Shown: positions 32,339-41,683 of the stretch, piece by piece | How the letters are laid out: every line of letters begins with the position of its first letter | Numbering within the stretch: the stretch's first letter is position 1 | Source of the DNA: Brachybacterium sp. EE-P12 | GTDB taxonomy: Bacteria > Actinomycetota > Actinomycetes > Actinomycetales > Dermabacteraceae | Assembly: GCF_003711805.1 (NCBI RefSeq) | Contig: NZ_QXCP01000004.1 | Location: forward strand, 372,001 to 436,000 | Reading direction: 5' to 3' | Length of the DNA: 64,000 bases | The notes under the pieces: generated by a model | The model's input: the letters and a program-made list of their open reading frames with translations, nothing else | Databases searched by the model: none | What the model was told of the DNA's origin: nothing | Position numbers and translations under genes: made by a program

Positions 32339-33769
32339 TCAGGAGCGGCAGACGACCGCGAAGCCGCCCTCGTCGTACACCGCCCGATACGGCGCGCCCC
32401 ACTCCTGCTGGGCCCAGACGGCGAGGTCGTCGGGCGGCATCCCGTTCCAGGAGAAGGCGTACCAGTCCCCGAGCACGCAGTCCGGGACGCGCCGGTTGGG
32501 CCCGTGCAGCCACTGCACGTCATGGTCCGGGACCGCCTGGGCCATGAGCGTGATGTCCACGGCCAGGACGGCGTCCTCGGGCACGGCCTCGAGCGCGCCG
32601 GCCGCGGGCTCGGTCCGCCATGTCGGCTCCCAGGCCTGGGGCCGCATCACGTCCAGCAGCGGCAGCTGCGGGCCGAGCACGAGGGTGACCGCCGCGCACA
32701 GCGAGAGCGCGACGGCGCGCACGGGGCGGGCGGGTCGTGGGCGGTCGGTGCGCAGCCAGGCCGTGGCCCTCCCGGTGCGGCGGTCGCCGAGGGCGTCCAG
32801 CAGCGCCGCGATCGCGATCGGCATGAGCACCGCGTCGTAGTGCCAGCGCCAGTCCCAGTAGAACTCGACCGTGCCGGTGAACCGCCAGGCCAGCGTCGGC
32901 ACGAGCAGCCAGATCAGCGGGGAGCGCGCCCCGATCCCGCCCGCGAGGGCGAGCAGCATCGCCGTGGTCAGCCACTTCACCGGCGGCCACAGCACGTCCA
33001 GCGGCGAGCCGAGGTTGTCGGTGTAGTCGTACTGCCCGGCGGTGTTCAGCGCCGGCAGGACCACGAAGGTCGCCAGCACGAACCACGCCCCGCCCCAGGC
33101 GGCCAGCACCGCGCCGAGCCGGCGATGCTCCCGCCCGCGCAGCGCGATGACGAGCCCGAGCACCGCGACGGTCAGGCCCAGGTCCTCCTTGACCAGCACC
33201 AGCGGCGCCGCCCACAGCGCCGCAGCGCACATCCGCCCCCGCAGCAGGGCGGTGAGCGAGAAGGCCAGCAGCGGCACCGCGAAGGCGATCTCGTGGAACT
33301 GCACCGAGGCGGCGTGCTGCAGCCCGAACGAGAAGACGTAAGCGGCGCCGACGGCTGCGCCGGGCCACGGGCCGAGCCGGTCGATCGCGAGGCGGGTCAG
33401 CGGGATCGCGGAGAGCCCGAACAGCAGCGCCTGGGTCCACAGCAGCGCCTCTCCGCTGGGCCAGATCCACCACACCGGTGCCAGCAGCACCAGCAGCGGA
33501 TGGAAGTGGTCGCCCAGCAGGTTCACCGCATCGCCCTTGATCGGCACGATCGGGGCCCGCAGCTCGCCGTAGGCGCGCGCGAGCTGCGTGAAGATGCCCA
33601 GATCCCAGGACAGGGCCACGAGGTTCCGGAACTGCTGGGTGCCCAGCAGCCCGTAGGCGAGCGTTCCCAGCAGCGCGAGGACCGGCGGGACGAGGCGGCG
33701 CGCTCTCGTCGGCGCCGCGGCGACGGTCCCGGGGCGTTCCGGCCGGGTGGTCTCGGGTGCCTGGCTCAC
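32339..33769 (-). CDS. DUF2079 polytopic membrane protein
   Basis: Membrane protein of 476 aa with about ten helices. DUF2079 features: SWDLGIFTQLARAYGEL, the LLGDHFHPLLVLLAPVWWIWPS segment, FHEIAFAVPLLAF, LVKEDLGL, and a C-terminal soluble part (AVLAVDITLMAQAVPDHDVQWL...). The pattern resembles glycosyltransferase-like GT-C proteins, with the D..FHP motif facing outside, but the activity is unknown. GTG 33769 is chosen because TACCCT ends 7 nt before it (leaderless). An upstream ATG at 33811 would run through that promoter. It is divergent from the next gene. Confidence 0.85.
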   Translation of the reverse strand: MSQAPETTRPERPGTVAAAPTRARRLVPPVLALLGTLAYGLLGTQQFRNLVALSWDLGIFTQLARAYGELRAPIVPIKGDAVNLLGDHFHPLLVLLAPVWWIWPSGEALLWTQALLFGLSAIPLTRLAIDRLGPWPGAAVGAAYVFSFGLQHAASVQFHEIAFAVPLLAFSLTALLRGRMCAAALWAAPLVLVKEDLGLTVAVLGLVIALRGREHRRLGAVLAAWGGAWFVLATFVVLPALNTAGQYDYTDNLGSPLDVLWPPVKWLTTAMLLALAGGIGARSPLIWLLVPTLAWRFTGTVEFYWDWRWHYDAVLMPIAIAALLDALGDRRTGRATAWLRTDRPRPARPVRAVALSLCAAVTLVLGPQLPLLDVMRPQAWEPTWRTEPAAGALEAVPEDAVLAVDITLMAQAVPDHDVQWLHGPNRRVPDCVLGDWYAFSWNGMPPDDLAVWAQQEWGAPYRAVYDEGGFAVVCRS

Positions 33770-33776
33770 AGCGACG

Positions 33777-33782
33777 AGGGTA
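33777..33782 (-). promoter_or_regulatory. -10 box, leaderless promoter of the DUF2079 gene
   Basis: TACCCT on the minus strand ends 7 nt before the GTG at 33769. Confidence 0.5.
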
Positions 33783-33844
33783 GCGGCCCGGCCGCGCCCG
33801 CGACGCGACACCCCTGCGGTGAGGAACGTCCAGGGTGCTGGTCC

Positions 33845-33850
33845 TAGACT
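33845..33850 (+). promoter_or_regulatory. -10 box, leaderless promoter of the 274-aa protein gene
   Basis: TAGACT ends 6 nt before the ATG at 33857. With the box at 33777 it forms a divergent pair of leaderless promoters 62 bp apart. Confidence 0.55.
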
Positions 33851-33856
33851 CCCGTC

Positions 33857-34681
33857 ATGATCTCGCTGTCCCGGTCACGGGTGCTCCGCGTCGTCGCCGG
33901 TGCCGGCGCCGTCGGCGCGCTGTCCCTCGTCGAGCCCCGCCGCCTCGGGCCCCTCGGCCATGCGACCTACCGGATCGGGGTGGCCACAGCGACCGCCGCG
34001 CTGGTCGCGGACTCCTCCCGCTACGACCTGCCGGTGCTGGACCCGGTGCGGGACGGGGTCGTCGCGGGCGGCGTGACCCTCGGGCTCATGGACCTGCTCG
34101 AGAGCTTCGACGCGCGGATGGTGGACGCGCTGCAGGGGCTCGGCATGGAGCGACCGCGGCTGGTGCTCGCCGCGCTCGGCGCCGTCGGCACCGCCGCCGT
34201 CATCGCGCTGCCCCACATCGGCGATCCCGACGGCGACTGGTCCCCGCTCGAGGAGACCTTCGGGGAGCCGACCGGGGTGCCGCTGCCCTCCGAGGCCCGC
34301 GCGCTGATCGCCGCCCTCCTCGCCGACGCCCCGGACGGGCCGGCCCTGCCCGGCGCGGAGGCCCTGCGCGACCAGCTCGCCTCCGCGCGCGCCCTGGACA
34401 CCGGCGGGGTGAGCACCGACCTGCAGCTCGTGGTCGAGGACCCCGAGCGCCTGGCCGTGCCGCGGCAGCAGCTGTGGCCGGTGCGGGCCGAGTTCCGCCG
34501 CGGCGGCATCCGCTACGTGCTCGAGCTCCAGATCGACGACGGCAGGCTCGGGATGCTCTCGGTGATGGTCCCCGACGAGGAGCCGCGGCTCGAGCACGCC
34601 CTCTCGCAGCTCTCCTCGCCCGCCTTCGTGCTGCCCGATCCGGACGAGATCGTGCTGCGCCGGGAGACCGACGCTCCCTGA
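33857..34681 (+). CDS. Hypothetical protein, 274 aa
   Basis: Not recognised. The N-terminal 60 residues are weakly hydrophobic (VLRVVAGAGAVGALSLV, ATYRIGVATATAALVA), and another hydrophobic stretch is at about 97-115 (RLVLAALGAVGTAAVIALP), so two or three membrane segments are possible. The C-terminal half (about 140-274) is soluble, with alternating beta-like segments (PVRAEFRRGGIRYVLELQIDDGRLGML) and an acidic end. It begins leaderless and is divergent from DUF2079. No homologous motif gives a function. Confidence 0.7.
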   Translation: MISLSRSRVLRVVAGAGAVGALSLVEPRRLGPLGHATYRIGVATATAALVADSSRYDLPVLDPVRDGVVAGGVTLGLMDLLESFDARMVDALQGLGMERPRLVLAALGAVGTAAVIALPHIGDPDGDWSPLEETFGEPTGVPLPSEARALIAALLADAPDGPALPGAEALRDQLASARALDTGGVSTDLQLVVEDPERLAVPRQQLWPVRAEFRRGGIRYVLELQIDDGRLGMLSVMVPDEEPRLEHALSQLSSPAFVLPDPDEIVLRRETDAP

Positions 34682-34860
34682 GCGGCGCCGCAGGAGCCCC
34701 GAGCCGTTCGCCGATCCTGGACGGCCGTCGACGGGATTCTCCCGACCGCTCCCGGTGAACGGGATCACATGATGGAATGGTGCGCGGCGGTGCGCACCGG
34801 ATTCCCCGGGGCGACCTCGCGCGCGCACCGCCCATCCCTCACTCCCGAAGGACGGCGACG

Positions 34861-37542
34861 ATGCCTCTGCCCAGACCCGATCTTCCCAGACCCCGCGGAG
34901 TGCTCGCGGCCTCCGCCGGTGCGGCGCTCGTCGCCGGCCTGCTGGTGGCGCCGCCCGCTCTCGCCGACGGGGACGGCCCCGAGCTGCTCGGCACCGCCTC
35001 CGAGCTCGGCGTCGAGGTCCCGACGGCCGACGAGATCCGCGCCGCGGGCGAGACCCCGATCTCCGGCCGGTGGCTCGTCGAGGTCGAGGGGCGGCCCACC
35101 CTCCGCGGCGGATCGAAGGCGCAGGCCGCCGCGGCGCAGGAGACCGTCGCCGAGCGCGCCGAGGACGCGGCGATCCCGCTCGAGGTCCAGGAGACCTTCA
35201 CGAGCGGCTGGAACGGCATGTCGGTGACGATGGACGACGCGGACGCGCAGAAGCTCCGCGAGGTCGAGGGCGTGCGCGCCGTCTACCCGGTGCTCGAGGT
35301 CGCCGCGCCCGAGCCGGCCGACGCCGCGCCGGAGGACTCCTACGCGAACGAGATGACCGGCGTGGACCAGGTCCAGCAGGTCGACGGGCTCGCCGGGGAG
35401 GGCGTCACCGTCGCGGTGATCGACTCGGGCATCGACTACAACCACCCCGACCTCGGCGGCTCCGGCGTCGACGACGAGACGAAGGACTTCCCGAACGGCC
35501 GGGTGGTCGGCGGCTACGACCTCGTCGGCGACGACTACGACTCCCGTGCGGAGGGCGATCCCGTCCCCGACGAGTTCCCCGACGACTGCGGCGGCCACGG
35601 CAGCCACGTCGCCGGCATCATCGGCGCCGACGGCGAGGTCGTCGGCGTGGCCCCGAAGGTCGACCTGCTCTCCTTCCGCGTGTTCGGCTGCGAGGGCTCC
35701 AGCAGCACCGAGGTGATCCTCGAGGCGATGGAGCGGGCGATGGACGCCGACGCGGACGTGGTGAACATGTCCCTCGGCGCCTCGTTCATGACCTGGCCGG
35801 ACTACCCGACCGCGCAGATGTCGGACGTGCTCGTGGACCACGGCGTGACCATGGTGATCTCCGCCGGCAACGAGGGCGAGGCCGGTCTGTTCTCGAGCGG
35901 CGCCCCCGGGATCTCCTCGGAGGCGATCACCGTCGCCTCGGTCGACAACACCCACCGCTCCGCCCCCTACGCGACCGCCGCCGGCGCGGACCGCCCCTAC
36001 GCCGCCGCGACCGGCGCGCCGCTGCCGCCCAGCTCGGGCGAGCTCGCCCTGCGCGCGGCCGGCGCCGCCGGCACGCCCGAGGCGCTCGCCTGCGATCCCG
36101 CGGACTTGCCCGCCGCCGAGCCCGGCCAGGCCCTGCTCATCGAGCGCGGCACCTGCTCCTTCCGGGAGAAGGCCGTGGCCGGCGAACAGGCCGGCTACGA
36201 CGCGGTGATCCTCTACGACAACGCCCCCGGCGTCGTGAACCCCACCGTCGAGGGCGATCCCGCGCTGACGGTCCCCGTCGTGATGCTCGAGCAGGCCGAC
36301 GGCCTCGCGCTCCAGGACGCGCTCGCCGCGGGCGAGGTCACCTGGGCCTGGCAGGACGGCCCGACGACGGTGGAGAACGGGACCGGCGGCCTGGTCTCGG
36401 ACTTCTCCTCCTACGGCCTCACCGCCGACCTGGCCCTCAAGCCCGACGTCGCCGCGCCCGGCGGCTCGATCTGGTCGACCCTCCCGCTCGAGAAGGGAGG
36501 GCACGGCTCCATGTCGGGCACGTCGATGGCGGCCCCGCACGTCGCCGGCGCTGCCGCGCTGATGCTGGAGGCGAAGCCCGATCTCGCCCCCGGGGACGTC
36601 AAGACCGCCATGATGAACACCGCCGACCAGCTCGCCTGGTCGCTGATACCGGAGGAGGGACATCTCGAGCCCGTCCACCGCCAGGGCGCCGGGATGCTGA
36701 ACATGGTCGGCGCCGTGCACGCGACCTCCCGGGTGGAGACCTCCTCGATCTCCCTCGGCGAGGGAGAGGCCGGACCGCAGGAGGTGACCCTCGAGGTCAC
36801 CAACGACTCCGATGAGGAGAAGGTGTACGAGATCGGATTCGAGGACGGCGTCGCCACCGGCGTCCCGACCACGAACCCGGCCTTCTACGAGGCCGAGGCG
36901 AGCACCTCGACCTCCGCCGACCAGGTGACGGTGCCCGCGAACGGCAGCGCCGAGGTCACCGTGACCCTCGGCGAGGACTTCGGCGTGGACGGCGTCATCT
37001 ACGGCGGCTGGATCACCCTGACCGGAACGGACGACGATCTCGTGGTCCCCTTCGCCGGCCTCTCCGGTGACTACCAGGCCCTGACCGTGCTCGACGACCA
37101 GGGGCTGGGCCTGCCCTCCCTCGGTGTGAGCGACGGGGCCGGCAGCGTGCTGCTGGACCCCGAGGGCGGCCACACGTACACGATGGCCGACGGGGACCTG
37201 CCGTACATCGCCTACGCCTTCTCGCTCCCGGTCGAGCGGCTCGAGATCAGCGCGTACCAGAAGCGCGCCAACGGGACGCTCAAGGTCGTCAACCCCTCCG
37301 TGGGCACGATCGACGCGACCGATCACCTGGGCCGCTCCCCGGAGCCCGAGCTGTACGCCTGGGACGGGACCTTCTCGATGAAGAACCAGAAGGCCCGCAG
37401 CGTGAAGGACGGCGACTACGTCCTGGAGATGAAGGTGCTCAGGCCCCTCGGCGACCCGGAGAACCCGGAGCACTGGGAGACCTGGACCTCGCCGGAGTTC
37501 ACGATCGACTACGCGAACCCGCGCCAGCCCGGGACCCGCTGA
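34861..37542 (+). CDS. Secreted subtilase (S8) with PA domain insert
   Basis: Secreted serine endopeptidase of 893 aa. Signal peptide (about 1-35, ending PPALADG), an I9-like propeptide (about 65-150), and the catalytic domain with D188 in VIDSGID, H246 in GGHGSHVAG and S555 in SGTSMAAPHVAG. A protease-associated (PA) domain is inserted between His and Ser (about 385-500), as in Vpr/C5a-peptidase types. A Fn3-like region (about 630-740) and a C-terminal domain follow; there is no LPXTG anchor. The ATG at 34861 has GAAGGA about 9 nt upstream. It ends at a very strong terminator shared with the sialidase gene. Confidence 0.94.
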   Translation: MPLPRPDLPRPRGVLAASAGAALVAGLLVAPPALADGDGPELLGTASELGVEVPTADEIRAAGETPISGRWLVEVEGRPTLRGGSKAQAAAAQETVAERAEDAAIPLEVQETFTSGWNGMSVTMDDADAQKLREVEGVRAVYPVLEVAAPEPADAAPEDSYANEMTGVDQVQQVDGLAGEGVTVAVIDSGIDYNHPDLGGSGVDDETKDFPNGRVVGGYDLVGDDYDSRAEGDPVPDEFPDDCGGHGSHVAGIIGADGEVVGVAPKVDLLSFRVFGCEGSSSTEVILEAMERAMDADADVVNMSLGASFMTWPDYPTAQMSDVLVDHGVTMVISAGNEGEAGLFSSGAPGISSEAITVASVDNTHRSAPYATAAGADRPYAAATGAPLPPSSGELALRAAGAAGTPEALACDPADLPAAEPGQALLIERGTCSFREKAVAGEQAGYDAVILYDNAPGVVNPTVEGDPALTVPVVMLEQADGLALQDALAAGEVTWAWQDGPTTVENGTGGLVSDFSSYGLTADLALKPDVAAPGGSIWSTLPLEKGGHGSMSGTSMAAPHVAGAAALMLEAKPDLAPGDVKTAMMNTADQLAWSLIPEEGHLEPVHRQGAGMLNMVGAVHATSRVETSSISLGEGEAGPQEVTLEVTNDSDEEKVYEIGFEDGVATGVPTTNPAFYEAEASTSTSADQVTVPANGSAEVTVTLGEDFGVDGVIYGGWITLTGTDDDLVVPFAGLSGDYQALTVLDDQGLGLPSLGVSDGAGSVLLDPEGGHTYTMADGDLPYIAYAFSLPVERLEISAYQKRANGTLKVVNPSVGTIDATDHLGRSPEPELYAWDGTFSMKNQKARSVKDGDYVLEMKVLRPLGDPENPEHWETWTSPEFTIDYANPRQPGTR

Positions 37543-37561
37543 GCCCGGCACGACGCCCATG

Positions 37562-37602
37562 AGAAGGGGCGGCGGCACCTGCACGGTGCCGCCGCCCCTT
37601 CT
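37562..37602. terminator. Bidirectional terminator between S8 protease and sialidase genes
   Basis: A perfect 18-bp stem (37562-37579 with 37585-37602) with the loop TGCAC, ending in CCCCTTCT on each strand. It closes both the protease gene (plus) and the sialic-acid operon (minus). Confidence 0.9.
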
Positions 37603-37611
37603 ACGACGGGA

Positions 37612-38871
37612 TCATCGCGAGAGGATCCAGTCCATGTGCACGCGCGCGACCATGATCGTCTCGTCCTCGCCCTCGTAGGCCAGCAGGTGCTCGCGCCGGC
37701 CGAAGGGGATGACCACCGAGTACTGGCAGGGCCCGGGCTGGAAGACGCGCTTCCGCTCCCAGGTCTCCCCGTCGTCGGTGGAGATCTCGATCGTCCCGTT
37801 CACGCGGTCGTTCGGCATGTGGTCGGCGTGGGAGAACAGCAGCACCTTCGCCTCCGCCGAGCCCTGGGGAGCGTCGGGATGGGCGCGGACGAGGTGGGCG
37901 TTGTTGCCCGGATCCACGAGGGAGGGGTCCCGGTGCAGGTCCTCCCAGGTCTCCCCGCCGTCGTGGCTGTGGGCGATCCAGCGGTGCCCGGTGCGCACGT
38001 GCTCGCGGGAGTTCATCATCAGGGCGCCGTCGGAGAGCTCGGCGACCTTGTTCTCGTCCATCTCGGTGCCGACGGGGGCGCCCATCGTCCAGGTCTCTCC
38101 GTGGTCGTCGGAGTAGACCGAGTAGGCGCGGACGTCCTCGCCGCCGTCGGCGTTGCGGAAGAAGCCCGCGTACTGCTGGACCAGACGGCCCTTGTGCGGA
38201 CCGTAGCGCAGCTGGATGCCTGCGCCGGAGGTGGCGAACATGGCCCGGCAGTCCTCGGGCTTGACCACCTCGGTGATCAGGCGGTGCTCCCAGGTGCGGC
38301 CCGAGTCGTGGCTGACGGAGAGGTTCGCGCTCAGGATGCCGCGGTCCTCGTCGTCGTTCCCGTAGCCGCTGTCCCAGACGCCGACGTCCTTCGAGAAGAC
38401 GCAGAACAGGAAGATGGAGCCGGTCTCGACGTCCACCACGTAGGAGGGGTCGGAGTAGCCGAGCTTCTCCCCGGGCTCGGTGGACTCCAGTCCCGCCCGG
38501 ACCACCTCCGGCTCGCCCCAGGTGCGGCCGCGGTCTGTCGAGCGGCGCTGCCAGATCGAGTTCGGGGCGGGGGAGTCGCCGGACTCGGGGCGCTTGTCGA
38601 AGGCGGCGAGCAGGTCCCCGTTGGGGGCGACGGCGAGGGCGGGGATGCGGAAGTTCTTCACGCCCCAGTCGCCGCGGGCGGCGAGGACCTGCTCCTCGTA
38701 GGTGGCGCGGCGCCGGCCGTGCTCCTTCGCGGGCGGCAGGCCGGGATCGGCCGGTGCGGCGAGGGCCGCGGCATCGGCGGGGGCGGCGCTCGCTCCCTCG
38801 GCGCCGGCGCCGAGGGCGGTGAGCGCGGCGGCGGTGCCGAGCGCTCCACGTCGGGTCATGCGTGCATCCAT
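37612..38871 (-). CDS. Secreted exo-alpha-sialidase
   Basis: Removes terminal sialic acid from glycans outside the cell; 419 aa. The N-terminus MTRRGALGTAAAL suggests a Tat-type signal. The six-bladed propeller shows FRIP at 74-77 (R75 of the arginine triad) and five Asp boxes (S-x-D-x-G-x-T-W) at about 111, 187, 254, 302 and 364. A likely nucleophile is Y384 in CQYSV, with acidic E278 in VAELSDG. The length fits a stand-alone GH33 catalytic domain. The ATG at 38871 has AAGGAG about 9 nt upstream. It is the last gene of the sialic-acid operon. Confidence 0.93.
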   Translation of the reverse strand: MDARMTRRGALGTAAALTALGAGAEGASAAPADAAALAAPADPGLPPAKEHGRRRATYEEQVLAARGDWGVKNFRIPALAVAPNGDLLAAFDKRPESGDSPAPNSIWQRRSTDRGRTWGEPEVVRAGLESTEPGEKLGYSDPSYVVDVETGSIFLFCVFSKDVGVWDSGYGNDDEDRGILSANLSVSHDSGRTWEHRLITEVVKPEDCRAMFATSGAGIQLRYGPHKGRLVQQYAGFFRNADGGEDVRAYSVYSDDHGETWTMGAPVGTEMDENKVAELSDGALMMNSREHVRTGHRWIAHSHDGGETWEDLHRDPSLVDPGNNAHLVRAHPDAPQGSAEAKVLLFSHADHMPNDRVNGTIEISTDDGETWERKRVFQPGPCQYSVVIPFGRREHLLAYEGEDETIMVARVHMDWILSR

Positions 38872-38970
38872 CGGGTGTTCTCCTTCATCGGGGCCTTCAG
38901 GACTCGCCCCGTTCTCCGGGGGCGAGGGCGGGGGCCGTGTCCCCGGCGGGCGGGGAGCGGGACATGGGCG

Positions 38971-39666
38971 TCAGGCGTCGGTGACGGCGTGGTGGAACCA
39001 GCGGGTGATGGTGGTGGGGTGGGTGATGGCGGTGCCGACGACGACGGCGCGGGCGCCGGCGGTCTTCGCGGCGGCGGCGTGGTCGGGGGTGTGGATGCGT
39101 CCCTCGGCGATCAGCAGGGAGGTCTCGGGCAGGGTGGTGGCGAGCTGTTCGAGGAGGGCGAGGTCGGGGCCGGTGGTCCTCGCTCGGGCGGGGGTGTAGC
39201 CGGCGAGGGTGGTGCCGATGATCTCGATGCCGAGCTGGGCGGCGTGGTGGGCGGAGGCGGCGCTGTCGCAGTCGGCCATGAGGGGGATGTCGGTGCGGGT
39301 GCGGAGCGCGGTGACGGTCTGGTCGAGGGTGCGGCCGTCGGGGCGGGGTCGGTCGGTGGCGTCCAGGGCGAGGATGTCGGCGCCGGCGTCGAGGACGGCG
39401 AGGGCGTGGTCGAGGGTGGGGGTGATGAACACGCCCTGCTCGCCGTCCTTCCAGATGCCGATGACGGGCACGTCGACGGTGTCCTTGACGGTGCGGATGT
39501 CCTCGAGGCCCTGGGCGCGGACGGCGGCGGCGCCTCCCTGGGTGACGGCGGCGGCGATCTGGGCCATGGTGCGGGGGTCGCGCATGGGCTCGCCGGGGTA
39601 AGCCTGGCAGGAGACGATCAGGGTGTCCTCGAGCGCGGCGACCAGGGGCGGGAGCGGGGAGGTCAT
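38971..39666 (-). CDS. nanE: N-acetylmannosamine-6-phosphate 2-epimerase
   Basis: Cytosolic TIM-barrel enzyme of 231 aa converting ManNAc-6-P to GlcNAc-6-P. NanE motifs: IVSCQAYPGEPM at the start, GAAAVRAQGLEDIR, VPVIGIWKDG (catalytic Lys region), ADILALDATDR, LMADCDS and GTTLAGYT, and LIAEGRIHTPD. It lies between the kinase and the sialidase genes. Gaps to neighbours are 39 and 99 nt, so it reads as one operon. Confidence 0.96.
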   Translation of the reverse strand: MTSPLPPLVAALEDTLIVSCQAYPGEPMRDPRTMAQIAAAVTQGGAAAVRAQGLEDIRTVKDTVDVPVIGIWKDGEQGVFITPTLDHALAVLDAGADILALDATDRPRPDGRTLDQTVTALRTRTDIPLMADCDSAASAHHAAQLGIEIIGTTLAGYTPARARTTGPDLALLEQLATTLPETSLLIAEGRIHTPDHAAAAKTAGARAVVVGTAITHPTTITRWFHHAVTDA

Positions 39667-39705
39667 GGGAGGTTCCTTCCGGGAGCGGGGCGGCGGGGGG
39701 TCCGG

Positions 39706-40689
39706 TCAGGTCGCGGGCGGCGGGATCGATGGAGCAGGCGGCGCCTCGAGCACCCGGACCGCGGCGCCGAGCAGGGCGGCGTGCGAGCCCGCGCTCGCGG
39801 CCAGCACGGGCGTCGAGGCGACCGCGTCCATCGCCTCGGCGGCGATCCCGGCGCGCAGCGCCTCGCGCCAGACGGGCACGTCGGCATCGGCCACGCCTCC
39901 GGTGAGCGCGACCGCGTCGGAGTCGAGGACGTTCAGCAGCGCGCCGAGGACGCGACCGGTCGCGTGCCCCGCGAGGCGGTAGGCCTCGAGCGCGGTGGGC
40001 TCGCCGCGGGCGGCAGCGGCGGCGAGCTCCCGGCCGTCGTGGGGCGCGGCCGAGGCGCCGAGCCGCGCGGCGAGGCGCAGGATGCCCGGCCCGGAGGCCA
40101 GGCCCTCGAGGTGTCCGGTGCGGCCGCACGGGCACGGCACCCCCTCGGCCTCCGGCACGGGCACATGGCCGACGTGCCCGGCCGCGCCGTGCGCGCCGAG
40201 CACGGCGCGGCCGCCCTGGACCTGGCAGCCTCCGATCCCGGTGCCGACGGCCATCAGCAGGAGCGAGTCCCGGCCCCGCCCCACGCCGAACCGGGCCTCG
40301 CCCAGCCCGTGCGCGTGCACGTCGTTCAGCGCGGCGACCGGCACGCCGAAGCGCTCGGCGAACGGCGCGGTCAGCGCGGTGCCTGCCCAGCCGGCGAGGG
40401 AGTCGGTGGCATGGGTGATCCGGCCGCGCGCGGTGTCGACGACCCCGGCCGAGGAGATCCCGACCGCCCGGACCGTCGCCCCGCCCCGCACCTGCGCGGC
40501 GAGCTCGAGCGCCGCGCCGAGGATCGCGGGCGCGCCCTCGCGCGCGGGGGTGGGCACCTCCGCGATGCGCTCGAGCCGGACGACGGCGTGCTCCCCGTCG
40601 GCCTCGACCTCGTCGGTCCCGACCCCGTGGACGAGGGCGGCGCGGATCTTCGTGCCCCCCAGGTCGAGGGCGAGGACCGGATCAGGCAC
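39706..40689 (-). CDS. nanK: N-acetylmannosamine kinase, ROK family
   Basis: Phosphorylates ManNAc at O6 with ATP; 327 aa. N-terminal ATP motif LALDLGGTKIRAAL, catalytic Asp in ALNDVHAHGLGE, GTGIGGCQVQGG, and the ROK zinc segment GHVGHVP...CPCGRTGHLE. The third Cys of the CxCGxxGCxE consensus is His here. The start overlaps the lyase gene end by 8 nt. Assignment to ManNAc rather than glucose rests on position between nanA and nanE. Confidence 0.9.
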   Translation of the reverse strand: MPDPVLALDLGGTKIRAALVHGVGTDEVEADGEHAVVRLERIAEVPTPAREGAPAILGAALELAAQVRGGATVRAVGISSAGVVDTARGRITHATDSLAGWAGTALTAPFAERFGVPVAALNDVHAHGLGEARFGVGRGRDSLLLMAVGTGIGGCQVQGGRAVLGAHGAAGHVGHVPVPEAEGVPCPCGRTGHLEGLASGPGILRLAARLGASAAPHDGRELAAAAARGEPTALEAYRLAGHATGRVLGALLNVLDSDAVALTGGVADADVPVWREALRAGIAAEAMDAVASTPVLAASAGSHAALLGAAVRVLEAPPAPSIPPPAT

Positions 40690-41629
40690 CGGCGACGGTC
40701 CCGTCGAGCAGGTCGACGTCCGCGAGGATGCCGCGGATGCGGTCCACCGCCGCGCCCTCGATCGGGGACATCGGGACGGCCATCGAGTTGGTCGAGAAGA
40801 CCCCCAGCTCGCGCAGCGCGGTCTTGAACGCGCCGACGCCTGCGGCCGGGCCCACCTTGTCGGTCGGCTGGAAGACGATCTCGAACAGCGCCGCCAGACG
40901 GTCCTGCTCGGCGCGCACCTGCTCCCAGTCCCCGGCCTGCGCGGCGCGGTGCATGCGCACGTAGCCCGCCGGGTCCACGTTGCCGAGGCCCGGCACGGAG
41001 CCGTCGGCCCCGGCGAGATAGGCGCCGTCGACGACGACCTCGTGGCCGGTCAGCAGCGTGAGCGGGGAGCCGGCGGCGCGGTTCGCGCTCGCGAGGCGGC
41101 GGAAGGAGACGTCGTCGCCGCTGGAGTCCTTCACCCCGGTGATCACGCCCTCCTGCCCGAGCCGCAGCAGCTGGGCGGGGGAGAGCTTGGTGTGCACGCA
41201 CACGGGGATGTCATAGGCCCACAGCGGCCGCTCGGTCGCCGCGGCGACGGCGCGGAAGTGCGCGTCGATCTCCTCGGAGCCGGTGATCGCGTAGAAGGGC
41301 GCGGTGACCACGTAGCCGGCGAGGTCGAAGCGCTCGGCGGCGCGGACGTGCTGCATCACCCGGTCGGTCTGCATGTCGATGACGCCCGCGATCACGGGGA
41401 CCTGCCCGGCGACGGCGCCGGTGACGGCCTCGAGGATCGTCTCGCGTCGCGCGTCGTCCCAGAAGGCGACCTCGCCGGAGGAGCCGAGGGCGAAGAGCGC
41501 GTCGACCCCGCCGTCCAGGAGACGGCCGATCAGGCGCTCGAGGGAGGGCACGTCGACCTCGCCCTCGGCGGTCAGGGGGGTCAGCAGCGGGGGGACGACA
41601 CCGGTCAGGGCGGTGGGGGCGGTGGTCAT
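40682..41629 (-). CDS. nanA: N-acetylneuraminate lyase (DapA/NanA family)
   Basis: Class I aldolase of 315 aa expected to split sialic acid to ManNAc and pyruvate in the cytosol. DapA-family residues: GSSGE at 49-53 (pyruvate carboxylate site; NanA usually GSTGE), Y139 in AYDIP, and Schiff-base K167 in ITGVKDSS. The sequence alone would also allow a 4-hydroxy-tetrahydrodipicolinate synthase-like aldolase. The surrounding kinase, epimerase, sialidase and transporter decide for NanA. The ATG at 41629 has GGAGGAG-like AGGAGC upstream. Confidence 0.88.
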   Translation of the reverse strand: MTTAPTALTGVVPPLLTPLTAEGEVDVPSLERLIGRLLDGGVDALFALGSSGEVAFWDDARRETILEAVTGAVAGQVPVIAGVIDMQTDRVMQHVRAAERFDLAGYVVTAPFYAITGSEEIDAHFRAVAAATERPLWAYDIPVCVHTKLSPAQLLRLGQEGVITGVKDSSGDDVSFRRLASANRAAGSPLTLLTGHEVVVDGAYLAGADGSVPGLGNVDPAGYVRMHRAAQAGDWEQVRAEQDRLAALFEIVFQPTDKVGPAAGVGAFKTALRELGVFSTNSMAVPMSPIEGAAVDRIRGILADVDLLDGTVAGA

Positions 41630-41683
41630 GGAGGAGCTCCTTGGTGCGTGGTGCGTGCGGATGTGTCGGCGGTGCCGGCCGGC

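Noticed and set aside
37636..40827. Long plus-strand open frame opposite sialidase, nanE and nanK (1063 codons)
   Set aside because: It spans three genuine opposite-strand genes and encodes repetitive composition without motifs.
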